From NCBI GenBank assembly GCA_045637805.1, contig JAZUAE010000013.1, positions 48,473 to 112,472 on the forward strand: DNA of 64,000 bases, read 5' to 3'. The position numbers were made by a program, and so were the translations under genes. The notes under the pieces were generated by a model, which saw only the letters and a list, made by a program, of their open reading frames with translations, ran no database searches and was not told where the DNA came from. Shown piece after piece: positions 61,984-64,000 of this stretch; position 1 is the stretch's first letter, and each line of letters begins with the position of its first letter. Source of the DNA: CAKVLG01 sp045637805 (lineage in GTDB: Bacteria; Bacillota; Clostridia; Christensenellales; UBA1242).

Positions 61984-62748
61984 ATGGCAAAAGAACATTT
62001 AGTTTCTATAATAATTCCAGTGTATAATGCTGAAAACTTTATAAAACAAACACTTGATAGTGTTATTAATCAAACATATAAAAATTTAGAAATCATTTGT
62101 GTTAATGATTGCTCAACAGATAAAAGTTTAGAAATTTTAAATGAGTATGCAAAAAAAGATTCTAGAATAAAAGTGTTATCAAACGAAGTAAATTCAAAAG
62201 TTTCGAAAACAAGAAATCATGGTGTTTTACACGCTAGTGCGGAATGGATTGCTCTACTTGATTCTGATGATTATTGGGAAAAGGATTTTATTGAAAAAGC
62301 GGTCGCTCTTAAGAATAAAATGAATGCTGAGATTGTAAGTACCAGCTATAAATTTGTAACTCATGAGGGCGAGGCTATTGAAAAAATCTATGTAGTACCT
62401 GAAAAGTATACATACAAAGATATGCTTAAACAAAATCGTATTTCATGTTCTGCTGTTCTAATAAAAAAACAACTTCTTATAGACAATCCATTCTATGCAG
62501 ATGCTGTACACGAGGATTATTTGTGCTGGCTCACAATTATGAAAAAAGTGGGCGTGGGGTATGGTGTTCAAGATCCAGTTTCTGTTTATAGGTTAACAAA
62601 GAATTCAAAATCGAGAAATAAAATTAAAGCAATTAAAATGAGTTATAAAACTTATAAAATGCATGGATTAAATTTCTTCAAAAGATGCTACTATACATTT
62701 TGCAATGCTATTAATGGGTTGAAGAAGTATCATAAGGTGAGTAAGTAA
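61984..62748 (+). CDS. Family 2 glycosyltransferase
   Basis: 254 residues, GT-A fold: VSIIIPVYNAENFIKQTLDSV start, ICVNDCSTDKS nucleotide region, LLDSDDYWEKDF DxD-type motif. Transfers a sugar from a nucleotide donor to a growing surface polysaccharide; donor and acceptor are unknown. The SD is AAGGAGAGG. Its stop overlaps the next gene's start (TAATG), so the genes are coupled. Confidence 0.93.
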   Translation: MAKEHLVSIIIPVYNAENFIKQTLDSVINQTYKNLEIICVNDCSTDKSLEILNEYAKKDSRIKVLSNEVNSKVSKTRNHGVLHASAEWIALLDSDDYWEKDFIEKAVALKNKMNAEIVSTSYKFVTHEGEAIEKIYVVPEKYTYKDMLKQNRISCSAVLIKKQLLIDNPFYADAVHEDYLCWLTIMKKVGVGYGVQDPVSVYRLTKNSKSRNKIKAIKMSYKTYKMHGLNFFKRCYYTFCNAINGLKKYHKVSK

Positions 62749-63830
62749 TGACTGCATATTTTATATTAATTTTACTAAGCGTTGGAATAATGCAAATATA
62801 TGAAAGAGCTAAAGATGATCTATTTAATAAAAATAGAAAGTTGATTATAGATTATTGCATAATTTTTACAATACTATCTTTTGTGTTATTTTTTGGGTTT
62901 AGAGCGTATTCGGTAGGAACGGATACAATGAATTATTTGAAAAAAATTTTTACTAGAATTGAGAAATTGAGTTTAAATTATGTTGAGCCTTTATATTTAA
63001 TATTAAACATTTTTATTGCAAAACTTGGTGGAAATTATACATCGTTATTAATATTACTAGGCTTTATTATCTTTATCCCACTCGTTATAAGCATAGCAAA
63101 ATTATCTAACAAACCATCAATATCTATGTTTTTATTTATAACACTTGGTATGTTTTGTCAAAGTATGAATGCAATGAGACAATATATTGCACTAGTATAT
63201 ATTTTATTAGGGGTTACATTTTTATTAAAACAAAAGAGGGGAATCTTGTTTTTTGTAGGATTTATTGCTTTAGCTACATTGTTTCATAGGACTGCGGTTG
63301 TTTGTTTAATATTGATACCAATTAAATATATTAAATTAAATTTGAAAAACTTTTTGATAGCGGGAGGTTGTTTGGTTGTTTCATTATTGTGTGCACCGTA
63401 TGTTATAAAATTATTTGATATAATAATGGGAACAAAATATTCCATTTGGTATGCAAGTATACAATGGCAACACAGTTTAATTACTACAATCAGTGTCATT
63501 TGTGTTTTATTCTTATGTACTATTATTTTATATAAGTGTAAAAATATTATAAACAAACATGATGAAAAGAAATATGATTTTTTTTGTTGGATGTTTATCG
63601 TATTTAGCATAATAAAAATTATAAGTATGTTCTCTATTGAATTGATTGATAGAGTCGGAACGTATTTTATGATATCAACAATTTTTATTGTGCCAATTAT
63701 AACAAACAAATTGTCTAATAAGTTGCAGGTACTAGCAAATATTGCGATGGGGTTAGTGCTGTCAGTATTTTTTATACTTTTAATACAGACAAGAGGGACA
63801 TATGGGGCTTTCCCTTATCTGTTTATTTAA
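62748..63830 (+). CDS. EpsG-family polysaccharide polymerase-like membrane protein
   Basis: 360 residues, about ten transmembrane segments. FGFRAYSVGTDTMNY, MNAMRQYIALVYILLG and ATLFHRTAVV are family signatures. EpsG-like proteins are thought to polymerise or extend exopolysaccharide repeats. Coupled to the upstream glycosyltransferase. Confidence 0.88.
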   Translation: MTAYFILILLSVGIMQIYERAKDDLFNKNRKLIIDYCIIFTILSFVLFFGFRAYSVGTDTMNYLKKIFTRIEKLSLNYVEPLYLILNIFIAKLGGNYTSLLILLGFIIFIPLVISIAKLSNKPSISMFLFITLGMFCQSMNAMRQYIALVYILLGVTFLLKQKRGILFFVGFIALATLFHRTAVVCLILIPIKYIKLNLKNFLIAGGCLVVSLLCAPYVIKLFDIIMGTKYSIWYASIQWQHSLITTISVICVLFLCTIILYKCKNIINKHDEKKYDFFCWMFIVFSIIKIISMFSIELIDRVGTYFMISTIFIVPIITNKLSNKLQVLANIAMGLVLSVFFILLIQTRGTYGAFPYLFI

Positions 63831-63859
63831 TAAAAAAATACAAAAATGAGGAGATTTTT

Positions 63860-64000
63860 ATGAAAAGTTTAATAAGTGTAATAGTTCCAATATACAAAGT
63901 AGAAAAATATTTAGATAAATGTGTGCAATCAATAGTAGACCAAACATACAGTAATCTTGAAATTATTTTAGTTGATGATGGATCACCTGATAACTGCCCG
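63860..64000 (+). CDS. Family 2 glycosyltransferase, 5' part
   Basis: 47 codons from an ATG with a GAGGAG SD to the window edge. The opening SLISVIVPIYKVEKYLDKCV and VDDGSPDN match GT-A glycosyltransferases. It continues beyond the window as the third gene of the polysaccharide locus. Confidence 0.9.
   Translation, partial: MKSLISVIVPIYKVEKYLDKCVQSIVDQTYSNLEIILVDDGSPDNCP

Overview
The window is AT-rich DNA with standard-code genes, strong Shine-Dalgarno (SD) sequences at most starts, and consensus sigma-A-type promoters (TTGACA-17-TATAAT). It carries spoIIE and a yabP-yabQ-divIC cluster, dnaA/dnaN/recF/gyrBA, a BspA-type leucine-rich-repeat giant and an IS30-like element. This fits a low-GC Clostridia-type Firmicute of an endospore-forming lineage, perhaps an uncultured gut organism. 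The species cannot be named from sequence alone.

Layout. 1-1.1 kb: end of a beta-helix surface-type protein. 1.1-4.6 kb: miaA with an XRE membrane regulator, then a stand-alone condensation-type acyltransferase and an acyl carrier protein. 4.9-6.2 kb: trpS behind what looks like a ribosome-mediated tryptophan attenuator with a Trp-Trp leader peptide. 6.2-10 kb: folA, a DUF1846 gene, dut and an N-acetylhexosamine kinase-like gene. 10-13.5 kb: unknown genes, tRNA-Arg, a membrane-protein/XRE pair with a palindromic operator, and galE. 13.6-18.4 kb: spoIIE, tilS and two membrane proteins. 18.4-26.2 kb: leuS, a CYTH-like gene, yabP-yabQ-divIC, recD2 and a divergent polysaccharide deacetylase. 26.3-26.5 kb: tRNA-fMet, Glu and Met. 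26.7-33.7 kb: the 2345-residue LRR protein. 33.8-38.3 kb: cysS, tRNA-Ser, mscL, two unknowns and a sugar transferase. 38.4-43.1 kb: a membrane-anchored M4 metalloprotease with GLUG-type repeats. 43.2-46.4 kb: HU, an unknown gene, and a 2.3-kb IS30-like element with a passenger gene. 46.4-61.9 kb: the replication-origin neighbourhood, with mnmG-GNAT-mnmE-jag-yidC-yidD-rnpA-rpmH and dnaN-dnaA on the minus strand, and recF, gyrB and gyrA on the plus strand. 62-64 kb: the start of an exopolysaccharide locus.

Most notable: (1) the trpS leader, whose chain of five mutually exclusive pairings has the right logic for attenuation; (2) at least eight genes whose -10 box ends only 6-7 nt before the start codon with no SD, which predicts leaderless mRNAs; (3) dnaA-dnaN inverted relative to the usual rpmH/dnaA/dnaN/recF order, with no recognisable DnaA-box cluster; (4) the IS30-like element with a passenger gene and 14-bp flanking direct repeats that contain the mnmG stop codon; (5) a non-modular condensation-domain/ACP pair.
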